Shown here: positions 8,131-20,635 of the stretch, one piece after another
How positions within the stretch are numbered: the stretch's first letter is position 1
Layout of the letters: each line of letters starts with the position of its first letter
Assembly (NCBI GenBank): GCA_017590115.1
Contig: JAGGNK010009114.1
Span: 20,297,747-20,361,746, forward strand
Reading direction: 5' to 3'
Source: Montifringilla adamsi
Lineage: Eukaryota; Chordata; Aves; Passeriformes; Passeridae
Length of the DNA stretch: 64,000 bases
Notes under the pieces: generated by a model
What the model was told of the DNA's origin: nothing
Database searches by the model: none
What the model saw: only the letters and a program-made list of their open reading frames with translations
Position numbers and translations under genes: made by a program

Positions 8131-8620
8131 CAGAGCCGTCGGGGGGGTTGAGGAGGAAGGGGCTGCGGAGCCCGGGGCGCTGCGGGCCTCGGCCGGGCCG
8201 GTGCCGGTGCCGGTGCCGGTGCCGGTGCCGGTGCCGGTGCCGGTGCCGGCGGTGCAGGCGTGGGGGCTCCGCGGGGTCGCGGGGACGGACACGGGGAGCA
8301 ACCCCGCTTTGCCCCCGCGTTTTGCCGCAGGGATCGGCTCGAGTACGGGAAGGAGCCGCTGCTCCAGGGGGATGCGGGGGTACAGGCGGGCCAGGGCACT
8401 TTTTGGTGATTTTTTTTTTTTTTCCTCATCGGGGTGACACCAGAGGTAAAGGCAGCCCCGACGCCGGGCGCTGCTGGGGTACCACGGGCGCGGGTGGGAA
8501 AGAGCTGTGCTGGCAGCGGGGCCGGTTCCGATCCGTCATGCCTCCCAGTGCCGATGGAGACGCTCCCCGCCCGCTCCCCGACGCTTCTATTTGCGAGGAC
8601 ATGCTGCCGCTCGAGAAAAT
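8130..8620. promoter_or_regulatory. Outermost CpG island of the EN1 domain
   Basis: CpG-dense sequence containing the GTGCCG repeat. After about 8620 the GC content falls and stays low for 40 kb, so this marks the right edge of the GC-rich EN1 domain. Open frames across it depend on the repeat and are not credible genes. Confidence 0.55.
8201..8248. repeat. (GTGCCG)8 hexanucleotide repeat
   Basis: Eight exact GTGCCG units lie in tandem, with a GC-rich lead-in (GGGCCG) and a degenerate end (GCGGTGC). Length polymorphism is likely. Confidence 0.95.
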
Positions 8621-10889
8621 ACTGCAGGGACCCGAGAAGCAGCGGCAGTAACGGGGTATTTTTATCTCCTCTCCCTTCCTTTGATTGCCAGATGAAAAGG
8701 ACACCCCACTTGTTACCCTGCCCCCGTCCATCACAGGCTCTCCCCGGCGGGGAGCGAGGCTCGGGGACCCTGTGGGGACATCGGCTCTCTCAGGAGTCCC
8801 CTCATGCCAACAGACCTTTTAGAAATAGGTGGAGGAGGAGCTGCACCTGCATGGCCTCGTCGGGCCCAGGAGAGTCTGGGGGAGAAGTTGAGCTTAAACC
8901 CCAAATTTGGAGCAAATGGAGGCAATGAGGACTGTACTCTGGTGGGTGCCTTCAGTTATGAAAAGATTGAAGAAGGCATGAGAAATAATATTAACTTTAG
9001 GATCAGCCCCATTTTTTTTCCTTTGAGAGAACAATGCGTGCCTTATCTCCCTCTGAATAAATAAATCATAATTGCCCGACAGTTACCCGTCACAATAAAC
9101 TTGACCAGATCTTCCAACAATTAGTTACGCGTTCTCTCTGCTCTGGTAAAAGTCTTGTTAAATGTGATGAATGTTAAAATAAGCTACCCTTGAATGTACC
9201 TTCCAAGATCTTTATTGGAAAAGTACAAGTATGTAAGCCTCTTAAGGAGACCATAATGAGAGAGGGTGACTGGTGAAACATAAGAATTGAGATAGGACTA
9301 GATATTCAGCTACAAATGAAATACTGATTGGATCATGCCTTTTAAATGGGGTTTGATGTATTCCTGGTGCCCCTTTAAAAATTAAAGGTGTCCTTTCCTT
9401 CAGGAGCCAAGCACTGACTCCAGGAGCAGTTTTGCTGGAGAACACCATCAGCTTGGCCCTTTCCACAGGCAGGTTTAGCTGTTTAGAATATTGCCTGGGA
9501 GTATCACACCTCAGTTATTGCAGTGCTCTTCTCCTGCAGGGCTGCTTCAGCAGTACCTGGACCCCAGGTGAGAAGGTGCTTCCCATTAGGCCAGGCTGGG
9601 GCAAGCCCATGCTGTCTGCCAGCCCTAAGGAGACAGCAGTCAGTGGTTTGGATAGGAGAGGGAGGCTTGCAAGATGTGAGGCTTCCCCAGCTTCTCTATC
9701 AGAAAGGGAGTGGAAAGTGTTTTGAAGCCTTCTGACTCAGGCTCCCCATCCACCAGATACCCACAAGAGCCCCGGGCCGACTTTGTAATCAGGGACATCC
9801 ATGGAATCTGCCCCTGAGACATGGAGTTGGAAGGCAAGAGCAGAACAGCAGATTTGAGCACCTGCACACAAACAGCCCCAAGAACTGACCCCAGCTGTAT
9901 CCTTCTGGCTAAGGAACCAGGGTAGACCTTGGTACCTCTGAGGACCTTTAATTGGATTAGAAAAATGACCAATATATTTTTTTGTTGTTCCCAAGAAAGG
10001 TCTGATCTTTTGCTTGGGATTGCCCCATCTGTGTGTTTCTAAGTGATTAACCTGGCTGTACCAGTGTGATGAGTCCTTGGCTGGAAGTGCTGGTCCTGCC
10101 TTGAGCAGAGCAAGGAGAAGCTGCACTGAGGCTCCTCTCTGCAGGTGCTGTGAATCAGGGTCAGGCTGTGGAGTGATTTCTTTCTGTCCCTGTTGGTGCA
10201 GAGCAGGGCACTGAGAATTTCACCTGAGCCAGGCAAGGCTCCTGGGCCACCTATACACCAGCTATACCCTTTGCACAGTGATGGATGTCTTGGTGCAGCC
10301 CAGGTCTGGACATTTATAGCACTGTGTGATCTCCATGCTACTGGAGGAGCTGGTGAAGGTCCATGACTCCAGAAAAGCAGGTAGGGAATTTCATGGTGGA
10401 GGTTCATAGCTATGAGCAGGAAGGGATGTTAGAGTAACAACCTACTGGTTTCACTTGCAGCCTTTAACTTCTATAGGTCTTTTTACATGCAGGGTCATAT
10501 ATTTAAAGTGGATTTCTGGATTAATGTAAGGTTGTTTGAGGCTCCCTCCCTTAAGTAAAAACACACGACACCCTTGCTTTCTTGTGGAAATGAACATAAA
10601 TATGGATCCGTTTCTGCAGTGGTTTAACATGCAGCTGAATTTACCCCAGAATGTCTGTTATAGGATGCATCATATAAATATATAATGAGTCACATTTTAG
10701 ATACTGATCTTGTCCTCCATAGATAATAATATCAGTTGGAGGTTATTACAGGTTCTGTGATGTAGCTGTTTCATATTTGACTTTTTAAAATATGTTCCAC
10801 TTACTTGTAGACCACACAAGCTCTGTGGAGGACACCTGGTATCTATTAGATTGTTTCAGTCCGTGGAACAAAGCTAATCTGATATGACT

Positions 10890-10940
10890 AGGGAAGTTGG
10901 GAGTTTTGCCATTGATTTCAATGGCAGCAGGATGGGACTC
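10890..10940. repeat. Palindromic remnant of an old interspersed repeat
   Basis: GCCATTGA-TT-TCAATGGC (10908-10925) is a perfect 8-bp hairpin. The flanks (GGGAGTTTT before, AGCAGGAT after) resemble a short palindromic sequence I recall as frequent in reptile and bird genomes. I cannot name the family. Confidence 0.4.
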
Positions 10941-13900
10941 AGAAGGCTGAACTGTAAAAACACAATTCCATATGATTTTATTCACATCTAGCCTGTCAGG
11001 AATAAAACCCCAGCAGCCAGAGGTCAGGGGAGCTGCACTGTGCTAAGTTGCACGCGTGCAGGATTGCAAGCACAGACAAACCATCTGCACGTGTGGATTC
11101 GCTGCTTTCACCTGAGGTTTATTTTAAAAATGAGCATCAGCTCAGCCTGAGCTACAACAATAGACTAGTTCCCTGAATATTGCTGTAGGTGGGATGAATC
11201 TTGGCAAAAATAACAGGCACTTAGCAATGCCAGAGGAAAGTAGAGCATTCTTCTTTCCCTTGCATATTGTAGCTTTCTGAATATCCAGGAGATGGTACAA
11301 TTACTGTTCACAGTGCCAAGCACCTTCTCCTCCCACCTGAGGACATTCCTGAGCGCTGATTTTAGCGGGATTGCTGAGCCCTTGTAAACTGGTTGTGCAG
11401 TGTGGTCAGTCACAAGTCAGCAACAAGCTCTAACTTCCCACGATATTCAGAAGCAAAGGTGGAAGATTTTCCCCTAAAGGAGTGTAACACAAGGCGGTGT
11501 AGAAAGCCTCAGGGTCCTGCCGATCCTATTTAATCCACTAACTCTTGACCACTGCCCTGAAATTCCTGCGTGCTCCCCTTGCTGCTCCCCAGATCCGTGA
11601 CAGAATTGCTTTGAAGGCAGTGTCCTGCACGGAGAGCTGGTTTAAGGTGGTTGAGCCCTGCTGTGCCACTGCTGTGTGACAAGGGGCATGCACGCAGCAC
11701 GGGCTCCTTTCCCTTGCATGCTGGCTTACACCAGCTCCAGATTAGCCCCTGATGCTGATGCTGGGTGAAGAGCACCCAGCTCTGCCTTTCAGGCAGGCTT
11801 ATACGTCTGCTGGGGGTTTTTGTACTTGGATGCAGATTGCTCAGTCACTGGGTTTTACTACCCTGAGCATGCAAAGCTTGAAAAGTTACTTGTAAGCTTT
11901 ATTTAAAATTACAGCAGCTTGTCACACTTCAAGCTCCTCTTTATATCTAATAAATTATTAAAAATGATTTATGAGAACACGTAAATGATTGAACATGAGT
12001 GACATCACTGTTGTTATTAATGCATATCAGGGACCCAATTTCATTGTGGTTTTGCTTATTTTTTAAGGATTCCTTTATTTTTGATTCTTCCTAAATCCAC
12101 ACTTACAGCAGCAGTGACTCTGAGAATTGAATTTACCATTTTCTTATGTCTGGCAAAATCATCTTTGAAATCACCAGGAATTTTGTGTGTATGAAGCTAA
12201 AAGTAAATCAGGGCTTCCACGTCTGTTTCCAAGCAATTCAAAAGAGTCTTAGGGTTTTTATTTAATTTGGATGGAGCGAACTCGAAGGGAAAGTTCAATC
12301 AGTAAAAATAAATATGGCTCTTTCCTATGCATTGAATGGAAGAAGATGGACTTGGAGACAACTTCATGAGACATCTGACCCAACCCTTTGCATCACACAC
12401 AGCAAAGGTTGTACCAATCCAGTCCTAAACTCCATTTTTATCTTATGCATCTCTACTGGTGCCTTAATTATCTCAATAGGCAGTTATTGTGTTTGCCAGG
12501 AAAGCTGTCATCAACTGTACCACTGCAATCATTTTTATGTTTCTGTTTCTGCAAAGATTCTTTCATTTAGAAGAAGTCACAGGAAAATGTTTGTGTACTA
12601 AATGGATTTTCTGGCCAGATAGATTAAAAAAATAATATGGCAGGATAAAAATTCCAGTAGCTCTTTAATATTTAGTTAAATAATAGAATTAACTTGGTTC
12701 TAAGTTTTGTCAGTGCTAAAGCATCCGTTGAATGGTAAATGATTTAGAATGATTTCTGGGTAAACTAAGACAAGTCCTAGAACAGACTTGCATATCAATT
12801 TTAATAGAAATCCTTCTGTTGAACTGTATTTTGGGTAAGAGAGTATAAAATTAATCCAATTTAAGTTTATGTGAGAGCAGCAAACTAATTACAAATTCCC
12901 AAAATTAATTGCCACAGAGTTACTGAAATTGTTACATGACTATTTCAAATAGTCCTGGAAGGAAGAAAAGTCTCTAAAGCCAGAAATCAGAGCTGCACCA
13001 ATTTTCAGCAGTGCTCAGGTCCTGAGAGTACAAAGCCATCCCCAGAGCCAGCCCTAATTCAGAATAACTACAGCTCCTGCATTCCTGGCACACCACAACA
13101 AAAGACAATAAATGGAATCAGGTTTTGTCCGGTCCAGTCAGCGCTCGCTACTGTGCTCAATGGTTTGCTTCAGTCGAAGGCAGGACTGGACTCAATATGT
13201 GCCTGCTTTTTTCTTTCTTTTTTTCTTTTTCTTTATCCTGCCCCTCTGTCCCCTCCTTTTCTTTCTAAATGTATGTAGAAAGAAAAAGTCCCTCCACAGT
13301 TTTCAGGATCAGCCCCTCCCGAATTCATCTTACGGTGCCTCTGGGCTGTACTGCACATTCCCCACCATAAATACATCCCCAGCACATCAGGAGCAGAGCA
13401 GGGGGCTGCAATATTGCTGAAAGGGACATCACAGGGGAAAAGTTGAAAACCTCAGGGCCTGATCCTGACCCCTTTGAACTGAACAGGAGCTGTTGCGTGG
13501 GCTTCAGTGGGAGCAAGCTCGTGTGCTCTAGGTGCAGAAGCATTAAACTTAAAAGCAAGCTGTTTAAAAGGCTGCATTGTTTCTTGCTTGTACTGATAGT
13601 TTCTCATGTAAAGTTCTATATATTCTTTCACAATAAATACATGAAACAGTTAATCCAATGTTATATTGTTTAGCAATATTTTACTTGCAAATGACCGTCA
13701 TTTCTTCTCTGCTCTGTTTGTTCTTCTGAATGTCTGTTTTATATTCTGGAAATAGAAGAGCTGTTCTTTTAATGCCCATTTCTTTCTGATGATAATAGTT
13801 CTTTCTGGCAAATGCTGTGACTTGCAGCTAGTCTATATTTTCGATCAGTAAATATTGAACCACAATGGCAAGGAAGGTCTGAGCTATGATGCAGCTAAAA

Positions 13901-14524
13901 CAAACAAACAGAAAGCAACCCACTTTTTTTTTTTTTTTTTCTTCTTTTTTTTTGGCTATATTTCTATTATTTTCTGGGTAGATGTACCCTCCTCCAGGGT
14001 AGTTCTAAAACAGTGGCTGCCTTGTCCCAGAAGGGATGCAGGGCAGTCTGTTTTTGGGCAGTAGCTGCAGTGGGGAGGACAGGAGCCTCGTGGGTCAGTG
14101 GGTAGCACCCTGCCTGCTCTCTGCCTGCCCCGTGGGACAAACAGCAGGGTCCTGGGGGTGGCTTCATGGAGACATCAGGGTGGTGGCCCGAGGGGTGATG
14201 CTGGGCATCCCTCACGCACGCTGTGGCATGGGCTGGCACCGAGAGAGAGCGGGGTTTTGGGGCTGAGGGAAAGGCAGTGCCCGAGGTCTGGGGCAAGGCA
14301 GACCCTGCTGCCGGCTCGGTGCTGGGGTAATCCCCTTCTCCTGGCGATGCCCAATCGCAAAGACAACCAGCGCCCAAATCCCCGGCCCTCACCAAAGCAA
14401 AATGCCATTGACTTTAATGAGCGTTTGCAGGCAGATTTCAGATAAGTCAATGTGGACTTTTGTCTGCGTGAGGACTGAGGGATTTGGCCTACGGTCTTTT
14501 ACAGTATGAAGTTAATCAACATGC

Positions 14525-14538
14525 GGGAAATTCCCACA
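14525..14538. promoter_or_regulatory. Overlapping NF-kB-like and CSL/RBPJ-like sites
   Basis: GGGAAATTCCC (14525-14535) fits the NF-kB consensus, and the overlapping TTCCCACA (14531-14538) is the reverse complement of the CSL site TGTGGGAA. It is a motif match only. Confidence 0.3.
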
Positions 14539-14675
14539 CCCTGTAAAGGGCTCTATTGTACCTCTGCTCGACAGAAATCTCTGTTAAATCACTGGATTCT
14601 CTGCTAAAAAGCTGTGGGTATGATATGAACCAAAGTAACTCCAAGTCACTTAACAGGATCTTCCCAGGAATGTAT

Positions 14676-14676
<1 letters not shown>

Positions 14677-14721
<45 letters not shown>
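14677..14721. repeat. Poly(A) tract, 45 nt
   Basis: Forty-five uninterrupted A residues. No retroposon body or target-site duplication is evident beside it. Confidence 0.9.
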
Positions 14722-14725
<4 letters not shown>

Positions 14726-17700
14726 CTGGATAATTCAATGGGAGCCAGTGGGGAAGTACCCGCTCCTGCCCTCATTAACAACAGTGGGAGTTTCCCCATT
14801 GATGGAGCCCATTCAGTGGGAGAGGAACTGGGCTTTACAGTAGCACTTTAAATTATATTCAAAGGTCACTTAAATTATATGGTCACTTTAAAACTGCTCT
14901 CCAGAAACCTGAGTAATATTCAGTTATGCTGGGCACTTGCCTGAAAGTGTCAATTAGGATCTCTTTGGATACATTCACTTTTGAAAAAGCCAGTTGGCAT
15001 CGGCAGCTTGTTGTAGGAGCTGCTGCAGTCTAAGGTGTTAAAATGAAGCATTTGTTTTTGAAATGACCTATAAAGCCTGTCAGCATTTGCAGTCCAGGTT
15101 GTGAGCGCTTGTGCAAGGCAGACTGTTTGATGTCCAGGCGGATAGTTTGCGACCTTGGGCAGGATCCAAGTTTTTCAGGGAGCTGAAATGATCACCGGAC
15201 AGTATAGAAATACAAGCATTTGGCAACATGAAGTACAGACAGAGACACCATCCTATAAATAATCTATTCCTCTTTCAGTTATATGGGATCCTGGAAATAA
15301 TATTCTCTATTATGAAGGAAAGGTGTCGAAGAATAGGCTAGAAAATGTGAACACAGCCAAATGGCTTACCTGCCAACACAGGCACAGCTCGCCCTCTAAG
15401 TTAGCTGCGCTTTCCTTGTCTGGCAAAATATCTACAAGAAGCAATAAACAGTCTAAATAAAGCATTAATTCTCAGCCTTATCGCTTACAGATCCATTATG
15501 CCTTCATATAATTTACCAATATTTATCTAGATGAACTAAATGTTACTGAAAATTTAAAGGTGGTAAACATGCTGTCTGCTGAATTATTCTGTGTGTGCTG
15601 GGGAAGTAGCTCATGGCAGAATTGAATTATTTAATATTATTTTCCTGTATCATGTAGACGAAGTATAAGCTTCATTTTTGGATTATGATTTGTATTATGA
15701 AATGCTTATCAAGTGTTTTGCAAAGATTAGTTTGGTTTTAATTAAATAAACCTTTCTCAGGAGAAAGCTCCCAACTACTCTTCGTACCCAGAGGCTACCG
15801 TACTTGTTGTTTTTAATTATTTTTCACTGTTACCCAAACTGCTTTGGGTACTCCTGCCCAATTAAATCACAGACATGGGCTTCTTATACACAATATGTTT
15901 AATATTTAATTTTAATTAAATTAATTAAATTGTTTATTTAATTTTATGTGCATTATTGTGCATGAAGCAATGCAAAATTTATGATAGGAAGAATTTGTGG
16001 GAGCTTTCAAACAAGCTAATTACTGAGGTAAAAAGAGACTTATTTTCTCTTTCTAGGGAATAGGCATTCGACCATAAGGAGATAACAGAAGTTGTTTGGA
16101 TAAAATAATAGGTGGTTGTGCAGCATTAAGAATTATTTGTTTTACCTTACTTTATCTTGTAACCATTACTTGATCATATTATAATGGATTTGACAACAGC
16201 CTTCTCCCACAGTTGTTGCAGGCAGGTAATCAAGTATTTTTCAGGGTAAATAAACCTAAAGCTACTATGTAAATATACTGGTAGCATTAGAAATCGGCAG
16301 CTCATTTGCCACAGATACACATTTTTGGTTACACCCGAGTCTTTTTTCTTCCAACAGAACAATTTATCTTCTAGGTAATCTTTACAAGAGCCTGCCGTTT
16401 ATTAAAGAGTAGCAAATTTAGAAAAAAAATCCCCCTTTTTACTAGTGCAGGTTATTTGTTGTGATAGACTTTTCTTTCCTAATGAAGATTTCTTTCCCCT
16501 CTGAGGAGGAGTTGCAGAGTATTTTCGATGCTGTTTTAATCTGGTGGTGCATTGTTTTGAGAAGGTCGCTGGTGCTGGGCATAGACGGAAAGCTGTTCTG
16601 CATGACCCTGATGCACGCTATTTCGGCAGGATAAAACAAGAAAAACATAAAAATGCCTTTTTGTAAGGTTAGTTTTTATTATTTGTATAAAGGTAGCTCA
16701 AGAGCCTCTTTTGTACCCATGCAGAGGCTGTGGGGACCCATCCAAAGCCCTCTGGATTCAGTGGGGGTCTGTCAGTGCTGGGGGCTGGAACAAGCCCTGT
16801 GGGGCTGATTTCTGAACTCTGGGAGAGGCAAACCTATGGCTGTGCCACAGCTGCCACATCAGGGGTGCAGCTCTGGGGAGGAGAGAGCAGGGTCAGGCCA
16901 TGGGCTGGGAAAGGGTCCTGGAAATGCAAACCAGGCTCGTGGTGAGAGCAGCCCTGCCTGCTCCTGCAGCTGCTGCACCGAGTGCAGCTGCGAGCACGAT
17001 CCCGGCGGAGGGAGATGCAGGTTCTTAGGAAAAAAAAAATAAAGGGAAGTTTTTTTGTTTCTCCCCTGCCCTCTTCCTGCCCCATGGAAATGCAGAGTGC
17101 ATTTTGTGAGCTCCCAACATCTGCAAAGTCGTGATGTGCATTTTCCCTTTCCTTGCTTATGGGTTAAAAGGGAGTTCATAGTGAAAAGGAGCATGCTACT
17201 TCTCTGAGTATTGTGACAATTAAAACAAATATAAATAAATGTATTCACAGAAGTTATTAACATAATAATTAATAAGTCCTCAGCCCCAAGAGCAGAACAG
17301 CTAAAAACAATTTTTCTCAAATGTTAGAGATATTCATAGAGCAATAGTTTTATTTCAGCAGATTAAATAGTATCATAAAAGTAGCTGATGATGCAGTAAA
17401 TTAAAAATCAGACTGGGGTCGACTTTACAGCAGCTTTTTTTAGTCTAATACAATTACCCATTACTGGCTAAACATTAGTTTTAAATCAACAGCAGTTGTC
17501 ACAAAGAATTTTCTCTTAAAATTATTACTAGGAGAATTTAAAATGAGAGCAATATTACCGGATACACAAGGCCTGAAGAGATCTTAATACTGAAGGAACA
17601 CACATCATAAAGACTCATCTAGATATAATTTTTTTCCCTGCAGTCTCTATTCCTGCACAGAGCCAGGCAGAGCGATGCCTAAGCACAGTACGCCTCCCTG

Positions 17701-20089
17701 ACGTGCAGGCACACGCCGGGAGAGAAATCCACTTGAATTCACAGAGATTCAGCCTCACCTTGGAGTGGTTAGACTTAAAGGAGGGCTGTGAATAAGGAAG
17801 GAGGCTGGGGCCAAGCCCTGTGTGGCAGCTCTGTGGCACTCGGGGCTCGCTGCCTGCCCTGGGTGTCCAGTACCACTCCAGGTTTCCGCACGCTCGCGCG
17901 TACGCGGCGCTGTCAGGGAAGCGATAGCACCCAACTATTTCCAGCCCCTTTTCAAGATCTTCTGTGCAGCATTGGAAAACTCTGAAGTTCAAAGCCTTTT
18001 CATGCTAATGGGAAGAGGGTTTTTGCCATGAATAAAATGGGAAGGGGTTACATGATGCTGGAGACTGTCGGTGGGGAGAAGGGGGAGATTTGGGGTGCCA
18101 CGTGCAGCTCCCCTAACCAATACCAGCACAGCACTCTGAGTGTCCCCATCCCCAGCTGCTGTGACAAGAATGGGTGCAAAACAGGCATTTTAGGTTGCCT
18201 GCTTTTCCTTCCCTTCTCAGGAAGACCTGGGTTCTGACTGGAGAAACAACAAGTGTGTCAAGCCAATGTGGCATATTTAGAGCGGGACATTTCACAAGGA
18301 TAAATAAATGCTTTTTACCAGCCACAGAGACACACAGATGCTCTACTCTGTGCTCCCATGCTTGCAATAAGGCGGGGAGAAGCTCGGATATAAAGTTCAT
18401 GATGTAAATCAGGGCAGGCAACAGCAAGGAAGAAGCAGCTATATGATTTACAGAGTAAATTACTGGCTTCACTAGATTTCATTATCTTCACCAAACTGTT
18501 CTTTGTATTTCAGTGTGTTTATATTTTATTCAGAGATCTTTTCGGGGCAGGAGGCTGAGCATGCACACTGTTGCCATTTCCTGAGATGCATGCAGGGTTC
18601 CAGGAGTTATTTATAAAGGCAAACTTTGACTTTTATAGGCAGGGCGAGATTATTTTCCCTAGCTAAATATATGTTTTAGTAAGTGTGCTAAAGGTACTTT
18701 AATATATGTGCCTGTTATCTGATGAGCTTACTGCAACAGCTGCTGTTTATCCATGACGGCATACTGCTCCAAGATTGATGGGTGGAGGACTCGTAGGAGC
18801 CAGCTCCTGGGAGCCCCTGCCCGGGCACCCCAGGCTTCCCCAGCTGGTGCCCCATACATGGCCAGCATGGCAAACACAGGCGTGCCAGTCCACGGGCACC
18901 ATCGGAGCACACAGCTCTGCTGTGGCTGTCCTCAACCAAAATGGAGCCGAGGGAGCTGTGGGAACCCTGTCTGGCTGATCCCAACATTATTGCTTTCTGC
19001 ATGGGGTCCCAAAGGGAGCTGGTGATGGAGGGAGGTAGGATTTTTACTCAGCAGTGGGGAGATACATGCTATGAGCTCTCCCTAGGCTCAGAATTTGAGT
19101 AGAGGCCACACAAGAAAGGAGGTGAGGCAAAGAGAACATGAGAGGGCAGAAGGTTTTGTGATAAAATCTGGCCTGGTGATTGTTTACTGCTGCGACAGCT
19201 CATCCCTTTGTGATGGTCACTCCTGTGAGCTCAACCACACCATATGCTGATGCTGTGTTTAATTTCTTTTTCATCCAGCACTGGCCATTTTCCTTCCCTT
19301 TGTCCATGGCATCTGCTGCAGCATTATGTAACTTCACATGCACTTTCTACAGAGAGATCCTTTGCCCCTGGCAGTGCCCATTTCCCCAGGCTCTCTTGCA
19401 CCTACAGCTTCACTCCCACAGCTGTGGTCACCGACGGGGTCATCTCCTGGTGCAGGAGTCATCTAAGGGACAGGGTGAACTTCCAGACCTGTATGGTGCC
19501 TCCCCTTCCCTTCCTCGTGCTCTGGAACCAGAGCCTCCCTGGTGACAAGAGGATGAGGATGAAGGCAGACATCCTGGTGACGGGGTGTGATGAGCCACAA
19601 TTATTTCCTGCCACTCCTTATGGGGGTGGACAACTTTCGTGTGACTTAGTATCTGAATCAGGAGTGCAGGTCTTAAGGAAGGGTAGTCTTGACCTGACAG
19701 AGCAAAGCATCTCCAATTGTGCTGTTCAAAGCGTTGCAGGAGCCCCGTCAGTTCCAGCACGGCCATCCCAAACCGTGTGGTCAAAGCCGTGTGCTGTATC
19801 AAACACGTGGTCTATGTTTTTATTTAACAGAAAATAAATAAGAAAAGAGAAAATAGAAAAGAAAGATGTAGTGTTTGTATAGAAAAATCTATTTTTTATA
19901 TTTCTAAGAAAACAAACTTTAAAATTGGTTTAGAACAGCACTTCTGGACTTCAAAAGACCATGAATTTAGAGGCGTACAACTCTTCCCTTTCTAGCTCTC
20001 TATCTCTCTGTCCAGCAGGTGATCATCACAGGCACTTCAGGGCATTTTTGCAGTGTATTTATCATTACAGGTGTTTGATGAAGTAGAGC
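14722..20089. other. Intergenic desert; no gene found
   Basis: 15.0-16.1 kb and 17.3-17.6 kb are strikingly AT-rich with many ATTA cores and look like candidate conserved non-coding elements. 16.7-17.0 and 18.7-19.0 kb are more GC-rich but have no coding signature beyond short chance frames. Confidence 0.55.
15895..15955. promoter_or_regulatory. Dense TTAATTAA-type cluster
   Basis: Repeated TTTAATT/AATTAAA units, including overlapping TTAATTAA-type palindromes, give many homeodomain-type core sites in 60 bp. It could equally be low-complexity AT sequence. Confidence 0.35.
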
Positions 20090-20195
20090 AATTAAATTAT
20101 TCCCATTTTTCAGCAGTGGAGCTGAGGAACAGGAGAGTTAAATGATTTGCTCAAAGTAGTACAAGAAACCTGTGGCAGAGAAAGGCTCTGCCCTG
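20090..20195 (+). mobile_element. MIR-like SINE fossil
   Basis: The order of blocks ATTCCCATTTTTCAG, GAGCTGAGGAACAGGAGAG, TTAAATGATTTGCTCAAAG and TGTGGCAGAG follows the core of the tRNA-derived MIR SINE, with its 'gaggaaactgaggc' and 'taacttgcccaagg' blocks. It is diverged and incomplete at both ends, as expected for an element shared by amniotes. Confidence 0.6.
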
Positions 20196-20563
20196 AGGCT
20201 TTCCTGCAAGACATTGTTAAGACTCAACTTCAAAGATGGGACATTTTGATACATAAAAATCTGGCTACTGCTCTAGGATGGAGTTTTACCTTGGCTGCCT
20301 CAGCTTCCAGCATGTGGTGTGGCAGTTGAGTGTAAATTTGTCATTCTCAAGGAAAGGGAAAAAAGTGCTCAAAGAGGAAGCAGAGGCTGAGATTTGTCTA
20401 AAACGGAGGAAATTGATGGGAAGGAGTTAGAAGATGGTTTTATTTCTTCCTTGTGCAAGCAGAATATGTAAAATATATCTCATGAGGTTACTTACATGTG
20501 TGTAATGTGTGCACATTTGCCAGCATGTGTGTGCTGCACATGTACATTGTGCTTCTGTTCATG

Positions 20564-20635
20564 TATTTGATCTATTTAACCATTATTTATTTGATCTATT
20601 TAACCATTGTTCATTTGATCTATTTAACCATTTGG
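20564..20635. repeat. Three tandem copies of a 24-bp unit
   Basis: The core TTGATCTATTTAACCATT starts at 20567, 20591 and 20615, an exact 24-base period, with only small differences between copies. The open frame across it repeats every eight residues, but only because of the DNA repeat. Confidence 0.9.

Larger units (their letters stand above)
8621..14676. other. Intergenic desert, first part; no gene found
   Basis: Mostly AT-rich single-copy sequence. I note AT-rich, motif-dense patches at about 8985-9200 and 11930-12080, a palindromic repeat remnant at 10908-10925, a pyrimidine tract at about 13206-13270, a T-rich tract at 13925-13953, and an NF-kB/CSL-like double motif at 14525-14538. 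Open frames are short and show no family features. Confidence 0.6.

Noticed and set aside
8021..8651. Frames with Pro-Val or Arg-Cys repeats
   Set aside because: These are translations of the GTGCCG repeat.
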